Of a stretch of 38,256 nucleotides of DNA, positions 24,353-31,995 are shown piece after piece. Both the position numbers and the translations under genes were made by a program. The notes below the pieces were generated by a model. It did not search any database, was not told where the DNA came from, and saw only the letters and a list, made by a program, of their open reading frames with translations. Source of the DNA: Vibrio sinaloensis DSM 21326 (GTDB lineage Bacteria; Pseudomonadota; Gammaproteobacteria; Enterobacterales; Vibrionaceae); the NCBI RefSeq assembly GCF_000189275.1, contig NZ_AEVT01000104.1:1-38256 (forward strand), written 5' to 3'. How positions within the stretch are numbered: position 1 is the stretch's first letter; each line of letters opens with the position of its first letter.

Positions 24353-25306
24353 CTAGATTCCTTGGTAGATGATTGCCATCAAGACACTTTGGATTAGGAT
24401 CCATGCAAACATTCGCCAAGCAAGCAGCTTCTGTACTTGAGCAATGTGAATGGCCGAAGGGGCGATTCGTCCACCGAGCTTAGCGCGTTCTGATTTTTTA
24501 CCATCATAGATAGCAGGGCCACCTAGCGAGAGTTCAAGCTTGGCGCCGACTGCAACAATTAACCAAGCTGGACCAGGTAAAGGCCAGGAGTGTGATTGCT
24601 GCTTAATTAGGGAAAAAACCGCTTGGGCGCGATGTCCGATAGCGACCATCAAAGCAAACAACCTTAAAGGGACGTAGTCCATGATGGCGACTGCGCGTAT
24701 CGCCGGAATGCCAAACGGAGAAAACCGCTGTCTAGAAGGGGACCAAGCCCTCGCTAACTCAATCATCATTCTATAGATGAAGGCACCAATGCCGCCAAAG
24801 ATGGCATACCAGAACAAAACACCAACAACATTGCGCCCATAAGACATTATCAAAGTCTCGGCGCCCGCTTTACCTAACCCCAGTTGGGAGAGCGGCTGAG
24901 TCGTGCGGTTGATGATTGGCTTGAGCAGCATTTTTGCGTGCTCTTTATCTTCACGAGCTAGTGCTGCAGTAAACTGGTTGGTGAACTTATCTGTATTTCG
25001 CCAATCTATCGCCAACAGCAAGAATGCCAACTCAAATAACTGAGGCTGCCAAACCAGAGGTTTGAGTGCGATGACCACAGTCAGCATCGGGATTATCATT
25101 AACATCCAAGCGAGGGTGCCAGAGATAATACTTTGTTGGTAACTGTTATTAGTGTTGACCTTATCCGCTAGAAGCTCTGCGAATTTATGCCACATAATGG
25201 CAGGATGCGCTTCGCGTGGGAAAGGGAGAATTAAGTGGAACAACAGCGCCCCCCACAAAACAAGGAGGGCGCCATTTGAGTAGAACTGGTTGAATATATC
25301 TTCCAT
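24353..25306 (-). CDS. cbiB: Adenosylcobinamide-phosphate synthase CbiB/CobD family
   Basis: Inner-membrane enzyme that attaches aminopropanol phosphate to adenosylcobyric acid in cobamide assembly and salvage. 317 aa with four to five membrane segments, the usual length. LPFPREAHPAIMWHKFAELL near the start corresponds to the conserved DPxxxPHPVxxxG region. PLSQLGLGKAGAETLIMSYGRNVVGVLFWYAIFGG and the conserved GPAWLIVA / LGGPAIYDGK region follow. The DP of the N-terminal motif is not strictly kept, so the protein is somewhat divergent. It starts 14 bases after the mtnN stop. The nomenclature cobD/cbiB varies. Confidence 0.82.
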   Translation of the reverse strand: MEDIFNQFYSNGALLVLWGALLFHLILPFPREAHPAIMWHKFAELLADKVNTNNSYQQSIISGTLAWMLMIIPMLTVVIALKPLVWQPQLFELAFLLLAIDWRNTDKFTNQFTAALAREDKEHAKMLLKPIINRTTQPLSQLGLGKAGAETLIMSYGRNVVGVLFWYAIFGGIGAFIYRMMIELARAWSPSRQRFSPFGIPAIRAVAIMDYVPLRLFALMVAIGHRAQAVFSLIKQQSHSWPLPGPAWLIVAVGAKLELSLGGPAIYDGKKSERAKLGGRIAPSAIHIAQVQKLLAWRMFAWILIQSVLMAIIYQGI

Positions 25307-25320
25307 GATATCGCGGGATT

Positions 25321-26016
25321 CTATTTAAGTAGCGCAACCATTTTTACCACCATTTCTGATGAGCTTTTTGCCGCTAATGGTAGAAACTCATCAAAGCTCA
25401 TGCCTGCTTCTTTGTCTGCAACGTCAGAAATCGCGCGGACAACAACAAATGGAACATTGAACTGGTGACATGTTTGAGCAATCGCTGACGCTTCCATTTC
25501 AACCGCAATGACGGATGGGAAGTGTTTACGGATAAACGCTTGACGCTCTGCGCTAGCAACAAACGCATCACCGGTACAAATGAGCCCTCGTACCGCGTGT
25601 TTGTCTTCCATTTGTGCTAGTGCTTGTTCAGCAACATCCATTAGCTTCTCATCGGCTAAAAAGGCTGCAGGTTGTTGCGCCATTTGGCCCATTTCGTAAC
25701 CAAAAGCAGTAACGTCAGCATCGTGGTGGCGAACTTCGGTTGAAATGACAACGTCGCCTAGATTAAGGCTTGAATCAAAACCACCAGCTGACCCCGTATT
25801 GATCACGACATCCGGTTGGTATTCATCAAGCAAGATAGTGGTACCGACAGCCGCAGCAACTTTGCCGATACCTGATTGAAGTAGCACAACCTCTACACCA
25901 TTTAACTGGCCAGCGTAAAAAGTACAACCTGCTTTTGATACCTCTTTACGGTTTTCGATAGCTTGCTTAAGAATAGAGACTTCTTGCTCCATTGCACCAA
26001 TGATGCCGATTTTCAT
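25321..26016 (-). CDS. mtnN: 5'-methylthioadenosine/S-adenosylhomocysteine nucleosidase
   Basis: Hydrolyses MTA, SAH and 5'-deoxyadenosine. It thereby recycles SAM by-products and supplies S-ribosylhomocysteine for AI-2 synthesis. 231 aa, with catalytic residues matching the E. coli enzyme: E12 in GAMEQEV, E175 in AVEMEAS and D198 in ISDVAD. INTGSAGGFD binds ribose. The start ATG has AGGA seven bases upstream. First gene of the mtnN-cbiB-btuF-yadS cluster. Confidence 0.97.
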   Translation of the reverse strand: MKIGIIGAMEQEVSILKQAIENRKEVSKAGCTFYAGQLNGVEVVLLQSGIGKVAAAVGTTILLDEYQPDVVINTGSAGGFDSSLNLGDVVISTEVRHHDADVTAFGYEMGQMAQQPAAFLADEKLMDVAEQALAQMEDKHAVRGLICTGDAFVASAERQAFIRKHFPSVIAVEMEASAIAQTCHQFNVPFVVVRAISDVADKEAGMSFDEFLPLAAKSSSEMVVKMVALLK

Positions 26017-26119
26017 AATGAATCCTGTTAATTCAATTAGGTAGGTTTTATGCAGCTAAGTGTAACAGAAAAGGCCAATAACGGAACGGACTTCGTCCTG
26101 TAGGCTGCGTAAATAGCTA

Positions 26120-26148
26120 TTGCTTAACCTGTGTACATCCCCTATAAT
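26120..26148 (+). promoter_or_regulatory. rpsO promoter
   Basis: TTGCTT (26120-26125) and a perfect TATAAT (26143-26148) are separated by 17 bases. Transcription would start near 26155 and give a leader of about 67 nt before rpsO. This is the strongest sigma-70-type promoter that I see in the window. Confidence 0.85.
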
Positions 26149-26159
26149 TCGCGCTCCTC

Positions 26160-26189
26160 GTGTCGGCTGAATCAGAGATTGGCTGGCAC
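26160..26189 (+). promoter_or_regulatory. Putative S15 autoregulatory hairpin in the rpsO leader
   Basis: GTGTCGGCT (26160-26168) and GGCTGGCAC (26181-26189) can pair over nine positions, three of them G-U, around a 12-nt loop. S15 recognises G-U/G-C steps in rRNA and in its own leader in other bacteria. The hairpin lies 32 bases before the start codon, which is right for translational control. Confidence 0.5.
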
Positions 26190-26221
26190 AATGTTTAACT
26201 TACTCTTATTAGGAGAGAATT

Positions 26222-26491
26222 ATGTCTCTGAATGCAGAAACTAAAGCAGCAATCGTTGCTGAATACGCTCAAACTGAAGGCGATACTGGTTCACCAGAAG
26301 TACAAGTAGCTCTACTTACAGCTTCTATCAACCACCTACAAGGTCACTTCAAAGCGCACAAAGGCGATCACCACAGCCGTCGTGGTCTTCTACGTATGGT
26401 TTCTCGCCGTCGTAAGCTTCTTGACTACTTGAAAGGCAAAAACCTTTCTCGTTACCAAGATCTAATCAAGCGTCTAGGCCTACGTCGCTAA
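26222..26491 (+). CDS. rpsO: 30S ribosomal protein S15
   Basis: 89 aa, the standard length. MSLNAETKAAIVAEYAQTEGDTGSPEVQ, GDHHSRRGL and the basic MVSRRRKLLDYLK helix are diagnostic. S15 binds 16S rRNA early in 30S assembly. Codons are strongly biased toward cta, cgt and gta, as in highly expressed genes, and this continues in pnp. AGGAGA precedes the ATG. Confidence 0.98.
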   Translation: MSLNAETKAAIVAEYAQTEGDTGSPEVQVALLTASINHLQGHFKAHKGDHHSRRGLLRMVSRRRKLLDYLKGKNLSRYQDLIKRLGLRR

Positions 26492-26518
26492 TCAGCGGCT
26501 GCATAGAACAGTTTGTCG

Positions 26519-26544
26519 AAAAAGGGGCTTTGAGCCCCTTTTTT
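26519..26544 (+). terminator. Terminator of rpsO
   Basis: GGGGCT, TTG loop and AGCCCC are flanked by five A and six T. In E. coli some transcription reads through the equivalent site into pnp. Confidence 0.9.
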
Positions 26545-26575
26545 GTTGCCTGTTACTTATTTTAGTTGGTATAGC

Positions 26576-26605
26576 TTAGCCAAACCGAATTAATCCCGCT
26601 ATACT
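26576..26605 (+). promoter_or_regulatory. Probable pnp promoter
   Basis: TTAGCC and TATACT are separated by 18 bases. The -10 is good and the -35 moderate. It would give pnp a leader of about 210 nt containing the structures described next. Confidence 0.5.
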
Positions 26606-26680
26606 ACGCACCGCATACTCTTAGCGGTTCTCAATCGTCTAAAGTATCGACAATTAAGCTCATAGCATTACAGTCAACCA

Positions 26681-26749
26681 AGTCGACCAAAAGGTCGCGA
26701 CTATTCAAAGTGAATTTGGTATACCCCAGTTCATTTTTACTAGTCGCGA
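26681..26749 (+). promoter_or_regulatory. Structured pnp leader, likely RNase III target
   Basis: TCGCGACTA (26695-26703) pairs perfectly with TAGTCGCGA (26741-26749). Inside the loop GTGAA and TTCAT can extend the stem. A competing small hairpin, CGACC-AAAA-GGTCG (26684-26697), shares bases with the left arm. In E. coli a leader stem is cut by RNase III and PNPase then represses its own translation. This region is the positional counterpart. A reverse-strand open frame here is not a gene. Confidence 0.6.
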
Positions 26750-26823
26750 TTTGTAGTGCCTTGGGTATCAATTCATACACTCTGAGCTCAACCAAGAGTT
26801 GAATTTGGAAACAAGGAATAACA

Positions 26824-28944
26824 ATGTTCGAAAAACCAGTTGTTAAAACGTTCCAGTACGGTAACCACACAGTTACTCTAGAAACTGGCGTTATCGCACG
26901 TCAAGCTACGGCTGCAGTAATGGTTACTATGGACGATACAGCAGTATTCGTATCTGTAGTTGGTAAAAAAGAAGCGGTTGAAGGTCAAGACTTCTTCCCT
27001 CTAACAGTTAACTACCAAGAGCGTACTTACGCAGCAGGTAAAATCCCTGGTGGTTTCTTCAAGCGTGAAGGTCGTCCTTCTGAAGGCGAAACGCTAACGG
27101 CTCGTCTAATCGACCGTCCAATCCGTCCTCTATTCCCAGATGCATTCAAAAACGAAGTACAGGTTATCGCAACGGTAGTATCTGTGAACCCAGACGTTCA
27201 ACCAGACATCCCAACAATGATCGGTACGTCTGCTGCGCTTGCTATCTCTGGTATCCCGTTCAACGGTCCTATCGGTGCAGCACGCGTTGGTCACATCGAC
27301 GGTCAACTTGTTCTTAACCCAAGCAACACAGAGCTAGAAACTTCTAAGCTAGACCTAGTGGTTGCGGGTACTGAATCTGCAGTACTAATGGTTGAGTCAG
27401 AAGCTGACAACCTAACTGAAGAAGAGATGCTATCTGCAGTAGTATTCGGTCACGATCAACAGCAAGCTGTGATCAACGCAATCAACGAATTCAAGGCTGA
27501 AGTTGCGACTCCTGCTTGGGATTGGGTTGCTCCTGAAGAGAACACTACGCTTGTAAACAAGATTGCTGAACTTGCAGAAGCGAAACTTGTTGAAGCTTAC
27601 CAAATCACTGAGAAGATGGCTCGTTACGACCGCATCCACGAGATTGCTGGTGAAGTAAACGAAGTTCTGCTTGCTGAAGATCCAGAAGCGAACACAAAAG
27701 AAATCCACACTATCTTCCACGATCTAGAGAAGACAGTGGTACGTCGCAGCATCATCGCGGGTAACCCACGTATCGATGGCCGCGAAAAAGACATGGTTCG
27801 TGCGCTAGACGTACGTACTGGTGTTCTTCCACGTACTCACGGTTCATCACTATTCACTCGTGGTGAAACTCAGGCGCTTGTAACTGCGACTCTAGGTACG
27901 CAGCGCGATGCTCAAATCATCGACGAGCTAACTGGTGAGCGTAAAGATCACTTCCTACTACACTACAACTTCCCTCCATACTGTGTAGGTGAGACTGGCT
28001 TTGTAGGTTCTCCTAAGCGTCGTGAAATCGGCCACGGTAAACTCGCTAAGCGTGGTATTGCTGCAGTAATGCCATCTGTAGACGAGTTCCCATACACAGT
28101 ACGTGTAGTATCAGAAATCACAGAATCTAACGGTTCTTCTTCAATGGCTTCTGTATGTGGTACGTCTCTAGCACTTATGGATGCAGGTGTGCCAATTAAG
28201 TCTTCTGTTGCGGGTATCGCAATGGGTCTTGTTAAAGAAGGCGACGATTTTGTTGTTCTTTCTGACATCCTTGGTGACGAAGATCACCTAGGTGACATGG
28301 ACTTTAAAGTAGCAGGTACTAACACTGGTATCACTGCACTTCAGATGGATATCAAGATCGAAGGTATCACTAAAGAGATCATGCAAATTGCTCTTAACCA
28401 AGCGCAAGGTGCACGTAAGCACATCCTTTCTGTAATGGATGAAGCTATCTCTGGTGCTCGTGAAGATATCTCTGAGTTCGCTCCGCGTATTCACACAATG
28501 AAGATCAGCGCTGAGAAGATCAAAGACGTTATCGGTAAAGGTGGTGCAGTTATCCGTGCTCTAACTGAAGAGACGGGTACAACTATCGAAATCGAAGACG
28601 ACGGTACAATCAAGATTGCTGCAACTGAAGGTACAGCTGCGAAAGAAGCAATCCGTCGTATTGAAGAGATCACTGCAGAAGTTGAAGTAGGCCGCATCTA
28701 CACAGGTAAAGTTGCTCGTCTAGCTGACTTCGGTGCATTCGTAACAATCCTTCCAGGTAAAGATGGTCTAGTACACATCTCTCAAATCGCTGACAAGCGC
28801 GTTGAGAAAGTGTCTGACTACCTAGCGGAAGGTCAAGAAGTTCAAGTTAAAGTTCTTGAAATCGACCGTCAAGGCCGTGTACGTCTAAGCATGAAAGAAG
28901 CAGTAGAAAAGACTGACGAAGAAGCACCTGCATCTGACGCATAA
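26824..28944 (+). CDS. pnp: Polyribonucleotide nucleotidyltransferase (PNPase)
   Basis: 3'-5' phosphorolytic exoribonuclease of the RNA degradosome. 706 aa with two RNase PH domains (RPSEGETLTARLIDRPIRPLFP; then GSSLFTRGETQALV). A KH domain has GKGG near residue 571, and the S1 domain runs from about 622 to 691 (ADFGAFVTILPGKDGLVHISQI). AAGGA precedes the ATG. Codon use is that of a highly expressed gene. Order rpsO-pnp-nlpI is as in E. coli. Confidence 0.98.
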   Translation: MFEKPVVKTFQYGNHTVTLETGVIARQATAAVMVTMDDTAVFVSVVGKKEAVEGQDFFPLTVNYQERTYAAGKIPGGFFKREGRPSEGETLTARLIDRPIRPLFPDAFKNEVQVIATVVSVNPDVQPDIPTMIGTSAALAISGIPFNGPIGAARVGHIDGQLVLNPSNTELETSKLDLVVAGTESAVLMVESEADNLTEEEMLSAVVFGHDQQQAVINAINEFKAEVATPAWDWVAPEENTTLVNKIAELAEAKLVEAYQITEKMARYDRIHEIAGEVNEVLLAEDPEANTKEIHTIFHDLEKTVVRRSIIAGNPRIDGREKDMVRALDVRTGVLPRTHGSSLFTRGETQALVTATLGTQRDAQIIDELTGERKDHFLLHYNFPPYCVGETGFVGSPKRREIGHGKLAKRGIAAVMPSVDEFPYTVRVVSEITESNGSSSMASVCGTSLALMDAGVPIKSSVAGIAMGLVKEGDDFVVLSDILGDEDHLGDMDFKVAGTNTGITALQMDIKIEGITKEIMQIALNQAQGARKHILSVMDEAISGAREDISEFAPRIHTMKISAEKIKDVIGKGGAVIRALTEETGTTIEIEDDGTIKIAATEGTAAKEAIRRIEEITAEVEVGRIYTGKVARLADFGAFVTILPGKDGLVHISQIADKRVEKVSDYLAEGQEVQVKVLEIDRQGRVRLSMKEAVEKTDEEAPASDA

Positions 28945-28999
28945 TTCTGTCTCACGACGAATTTGTGTTAATTAGCGCATTTAGCTAAAAGCATGGTAT

Positions 29000-29025
29000 A
29001 AAGGGAGCATTACGCTCCCTTTTTT
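29000..29025 (+). terminator. Terminator of pnp
   Basis: AGGGAGC, ATTAC loop and GCTCCCT are followed by six T, 57 bases past the pnp stop. Confidence 0.88.
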
Positions 29026-29073
29026 AATGCGGATGATACTGGGTGCCTTGCTCAGTTACAGGAGTACTTATTT

Positions 29074-30018
29074 GTGAAATGGTTTCAAACCGCGACGCTA
29101 AGTCTTGCTTTACTCGTTACAGCGGGCTGCGCTTCTAACTCTCAACCAGAAGCCGAATGGCTATACCCGCCTATGGCTGTACCACTGCAAGCGAGTGTTC
29201 AGCAAGAAGTGCAAATTGCGCGTTTAGGTCAGCTATTACAGCGCCCTGATTTGGCGAAAGAAGTTCGTGCCAAGATGTTCTATGAGCGAGGCAGCTACTA
29301 CGATAGTGTTGGCTTACGTGACTTAGCGCGCTTAGATTACAACCAATCACTCGCGTTGAATCCTGCACAGCCGGATCTGTTTAACCTCCTTGGTGTTTAC
29401 TTTACCCAGATGGGGGAGTTTGATGCTGCTTATGACGCATTCGACTCGACACTTGAGCTTGATCCTGCTAACTCATATGCCGAGCGCAATCGAGCGATAG
29501 CACTCTATTATGGTGATCGAATTGATCTTGCCTTAGAAGATATGCAGAAACATTTCGCTCAAGATCCAAGTGATCCATTCCGAGCGTTGTGGCTTTACTT
29601 GATCCAAGTGGAGAAAGAGCCTGAGCTTGCTCGCCAAGAGCTTATCCAGCGCTACCAAGCTCGTGATGAACAGTGGGGGTGGGTGTTGGTGGCAATCACA
29701 CTTGGCGATGTGACGGAACAACAGGCATTTAAAGCGATTCTAGCTGGTACCCGAGATAATACTTTGCTCGCCCAGCGCCTAACGGAAGCTTACTTTTATT
29801 TAGGTAAGCGTTATCAAAGTGAAGGTGACTTTGCCAGTGCGATATCACTCTATAAGCTGGCGATATCGTTCAACGTTTATGAATACGTTGAACACAGGTA
29901 CTCATTTCTGGAGTTGACTCGTATTTTCAATGAAGTGAAGCAGCAACAGTTAGCTAAGGCCAAACTGGAGGCACAAGCGAAAGCTCAAACTCAGGTCGAT
30001 AACACGAACGTTGAATAA
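29074..30018 (+). CDS. nlpI: Lipoprotein NlpI (TPR protein)
   Basis: Outer-membrane lipoprotein that, in E. coli, acts as an adaptor for the protease Prc and other peptidoglycan hydrolase systems. 314 aa with a lipobox LVTAGC and lipidated C19. Tetratricopeptide repeats occupy about residues 60-170 (FYERGSYYDSVGLRDLARLDYNQSL in part; DAFDSTLELDPANSYAERNRA). The C-terminal tail is rich in Lys, Ala and Gln. The start codon is GTG with AGGAG ten bases upstream. Confidence 0.93.
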   Translation: MKWFQTATLSLALLVTAGCASNSQPEAEWLYPPMAVPLQASVQQEVQIARLGQLLQRPDLAKEVRAKMFYERGSYYDSVGLRDLARLDYNQSLALNPAQPDLFNLLGVYFTQMGEFDAAYDAFDSTLELDPANSYAERNRAIALYYGDRIDLALEDMQKHFAQDPSDPFRALWLYLIQVEKEPELARQELIQRYQARDEQWGWVLVAITLGDVTEQQAFKAILAGTRDNTLLAQRLTEAYFYLGKRYQSEGDFASAISLYKLAISFNVYEYVEHRYSFLELTRIFNEVKQQQLAKAKLEAQAKAQTQVDNTNVE

Positions 30019-30035
30019 CTGATACATTGAAGAAC

Positions 30036-30065
30036 AAGCCACTGAACCAATCAGTGGCTTTTTTT
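30036..30065 (+). terminator. Terminator of nlpI
   Basis: AAGCCACTGA, ACCAA loop and TCAGTGGCTT followed by a T-run. A strong, perfect 10-bp stem. Confidence 0.92.
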
Positions 30066-30093
30066 GTTGCTTAGATAAATCTAATCGTTAAAA

Positions 30094-30112
30094 TAGTTAG
30101 CCTTGCTAACTA
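30094..30112. promoter_or_regulatory. MarR-type operator 1 (in front of the regulator gene)
   Basis: TAGTTAGCCTTGCTAACTA is a perfect 8-bp inverted repeat with a 3-nt centre, ending 12 bases before the regulator start codon. The same AGTTAGC-N3-GCTAACT pattern is repeated before the downstream efflux gene. This suggests autorepression. Confidence 0.8.
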
Positions 30113-30124
30113 ACTGTTAATGCT

Positions 30125-30535
30125 ATGAGCCTTGAACACAATTTAATGGAGCTTGAACGTTTTTGTTCTAAAGCTTGGCGTTTACATGCTAAGGAAGACT
30201 TATTGTCTGGTCTGAGTTTTAACGAGTATGACTACTTGAAGACTATAGAAGAGCACTCGGAAGGTATGCGGATTACCGATTTAGCTGAAGAGATGAAGGT
30301 GTCTAAGCCGTCGGCGTCTAACATGGTTGCACGCTTGCAAAAGAAAGGCTTAGTCAAACGCGTGTCTTGTGTAGAAGATGGTCGCTCGAAGAAGGTCATG
30401 CTGACTGAACAAGTGGTTGAGGATCTTTCTTATGAGCAGGTTGTGTATCGCAGTATTGCGCAATCTATGGTCAACAAGTTAAGCGATGAAGAAGCTAAGC
30501 TTTTAAACCAGTTATTAGAAAAGTCATTAGGTTAA
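30125..30535 (+). CDS. MarR-family transcriptional regulator
   Basis: Small dimeric winged-helix regulator of 136 aa. The recognition region MRITDLAEEMKVSKPSASNM is followed by the wing VKRVSCVEDGRSKKVMLT with the conserved DGRSK turn. The terminal helices would form the dimer interface. No Shine-Dalgarno is evident before the ATG at 30125, so translation is probably weak. It sits between two copies of one palindrome. The second is in front of a MATE efflux gene that starts 44 bases downstream on the same strand. The ligand is unknown; antibiotics, dyes or bile-like compounds would fit the pump. Confidence 0.9.
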   Translation: MSLEHNLMELERFCSKAWRLHAKEDLLSGLSFNEYDYLKTIEEHSEGMRITDLAEEMKVSKPSASNMVARLQKKGLVKRVSCVEDGRSKKVMLTEQVVEDLSYEQVVYRSIAQSMVNKLSDEEAKLLNQLLEKSLG

Positions 30536-30550
30536 TCAATTTATCTATTT

Positions 30551-30567
30551 AGTTAGCCAAGCTAACT
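30551..30567. promoter_or_regulatory. MarR-type operator 2 (in front of the MATE gene)
   Basis: AGTTAGCCAAGCTAACT is a perfect 7-bp inverted repeat with a 3-nt centre. It is identical in both arms to the palindrome before the regulator gene. It lies 12 bases before the MATE start codon, so bound repressor would block either an internal promoter or read-through. Confidence 0.8.
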
Positions 30568-30579
30568 TGTGGTGAGAAT

Positions 30580-31926
30580 ATGCAAACTTCCATTTACAGA
30601 CAGTTTTGGAAATACACAATTCCGACCGTCGCAGCCATGCTGGTTAACGGTTTATACCAAGTTGTTGATGGTATCTTTATTGGTCGTTATGTCGGGGCTG
30701 ATGGATTAGCGGGGATCAACGTAGCGTGGCCGATCATCGGCTCGATACTTGGTATCGGTATGATGGTGGGCGTCGGCACGGGTGCACTCGCCTCTATCAA
30801 ACAAGGTGAAAAAGACAGTGAAGGTGCTAAACGTATTCTCTCAACCGGTCTTTTGCTTTTGGTCGCCTTGATGCCTGTCGTTGCGACAACCTTGTTCTTC
30901 TTCGCTGATGACTTTATTCGTTGGCAAGGGGCTGAAGGGCGAGTATACGAACTTGGTTTGCAGTACCTTCATATCTTAAGCGTGGCGTGTGTGTTCTCAC
31001 TTGGTTCAATCGCAGTGCCGTTTTTGCTGCGTAACGACGATAGCCCGAACTTAGCCACCATTTTGATGGTGATTGGTGCTGTGATTAACATCGTGCTTGA
31101 TTACCTGTTTATTGCTTGGCTTGATTGGGAGCTTAAAGGTGCAGCTATTGCAACTGCGTTAGCACAGATGGTGGTCACCATCCTTGGTGTGGGATACTTC
31201 TTTACTTCAAAAGCGAAGATGCGTCTGTCGATTGGCGATTTGAAGATGCAATTTGATGTGATCCCTAAAATAGTCATGATCGGTACATCGAGCTTCTTTA
31301 TGTATGCCTATGGCTCAATGATGGTAGCACTGCACAATGCCCTGTTTGCCCAGTACGGTAGTACGCTGTTGATCGGTGCTTACGCCATCTTGGGTTATAT
31401 CGTAACGGTCTACTACTTGATCGCGGAAGGTATTGCCAATGGTATGCAGCCTTTGGTGAGCTATAACCATGGTGCACGCAATCAAGATAATATTCGTAAG
31501 CTTTTGAAGGTCGCAATGGGCACGTCAGTGCTCGGTGGTGTCGCGTTTGTTATTTTGATGAACATCTTCCCATACGAGTTTGTGTCGGTGTTCAATAATG
31601 CCGATCAAAACTTGATTGATGCGACGGTGGTCGGTATTCGTCTCCATATGTTTGCATTGTTCTTGGATGGTTTCTTAGTGGTTGCTGCGGCGTACTATCA
31701 ATCGGTCAACAAAGGCAGCAAAGCGATGTTTGTGACTATTGGTAACATGGCAATTCAATTGCCATTCTTGTTCATTATGCCGAAACTTCTCGGCGTAACG
31801 GGTATTTGGATTGCATTCCCACTGTCTAACATTGCCTTGAGTTTTGTGGTGATGACGATGTTGTGGCGCGATATTAAGAAGCTAATGAATGAGAGCTCAG
31901 TTGAACCAAGTATTCAAGCGTCTTAA
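30580..31926 (+). CDS. MATE-family multidrug efflux transporter
   Basis: Inner-membrane Na+- or H+-driven drug exporter of 448 aa with twelve predicted helices. The N-terminus YTIPTVAAMLVNGLYQVVDG and the IFIGRYVGADGLAGINVAWP stretch are typical of the MepA/DinF side of the MATE family. A matching second half begins near VMIGTSSFFMYAYGS. GGTGAG precedes the ATG. The length is close to that of VmrA of V. parahaemolyticus, but I cannot confirm orthology. The regulator-pump pair resembles the mepR-mepA arrangement of Staphylococcus aureus, where a MarR protein represses itself and the pump. Confidence 0.92.
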   Translation: MQTSIYRQFWKYTIPTVAAMLVNGLYQVVDGIFIGRYVGADGLAGINVAWPIIGSILGIGMMVGVGTGALASIKQGEKDSEGAKRILSTGLLLLVALMPVVATTLFFFADDFIRWQGAEGRVYELGLQYLHILSVACVFSLGSIAVPFLLRNDDSPNLATILMVIGAVINIVLDYLFIAWLDWELKGAAIATALAQMVVTILGVGYFFTSKAKMRLSIGDLKMQFDVIPKIVMIGTSSFFMYAYGSMMVALHNALFAQYGSTLLIGAYAILGYIVTVYYLIAEGIANGMQPLVSYNHGARNQDNIRKLLKVAMGTSVLGGVAFVILMNIFPYEFVSVFNNADQNLIDATVVGIRLHMFALFLDGFLVVAAAYYQSVNKGSKAMFVTIGNMAIQLPFLFIMPKLLGVTGIWIAFPLSNIALSFVVMTMLWRDIKKLMNESSVEPSIQAS

Positions 31927-31940
31927 CGATGAAAAGAGGT

Positions 31941-31970
31941 AAAAAAGCGAGGTCAGAGCCTCGCTTTTTT
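31941..31970. terminator. Bidirectional terminator between MATE gene and ubiV
   Basis: GCGAGG, 6-nt loop and CCTCGC with six A on the left and six T on the right. It separates the convergent MATE and ubiV genes and serves both. Confidence 0.92.
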
Positions 31971-31995
31971 ATTGCTTTGAAACCGTAAGCAGGGA

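Noticed and set aside
26631..26870. 79-aa minus-strand open frame over the pnp leader
   Set aside because: It overlaps the structured leader and the pnp start, and shows no recognisable protein features or ribosome binding site.
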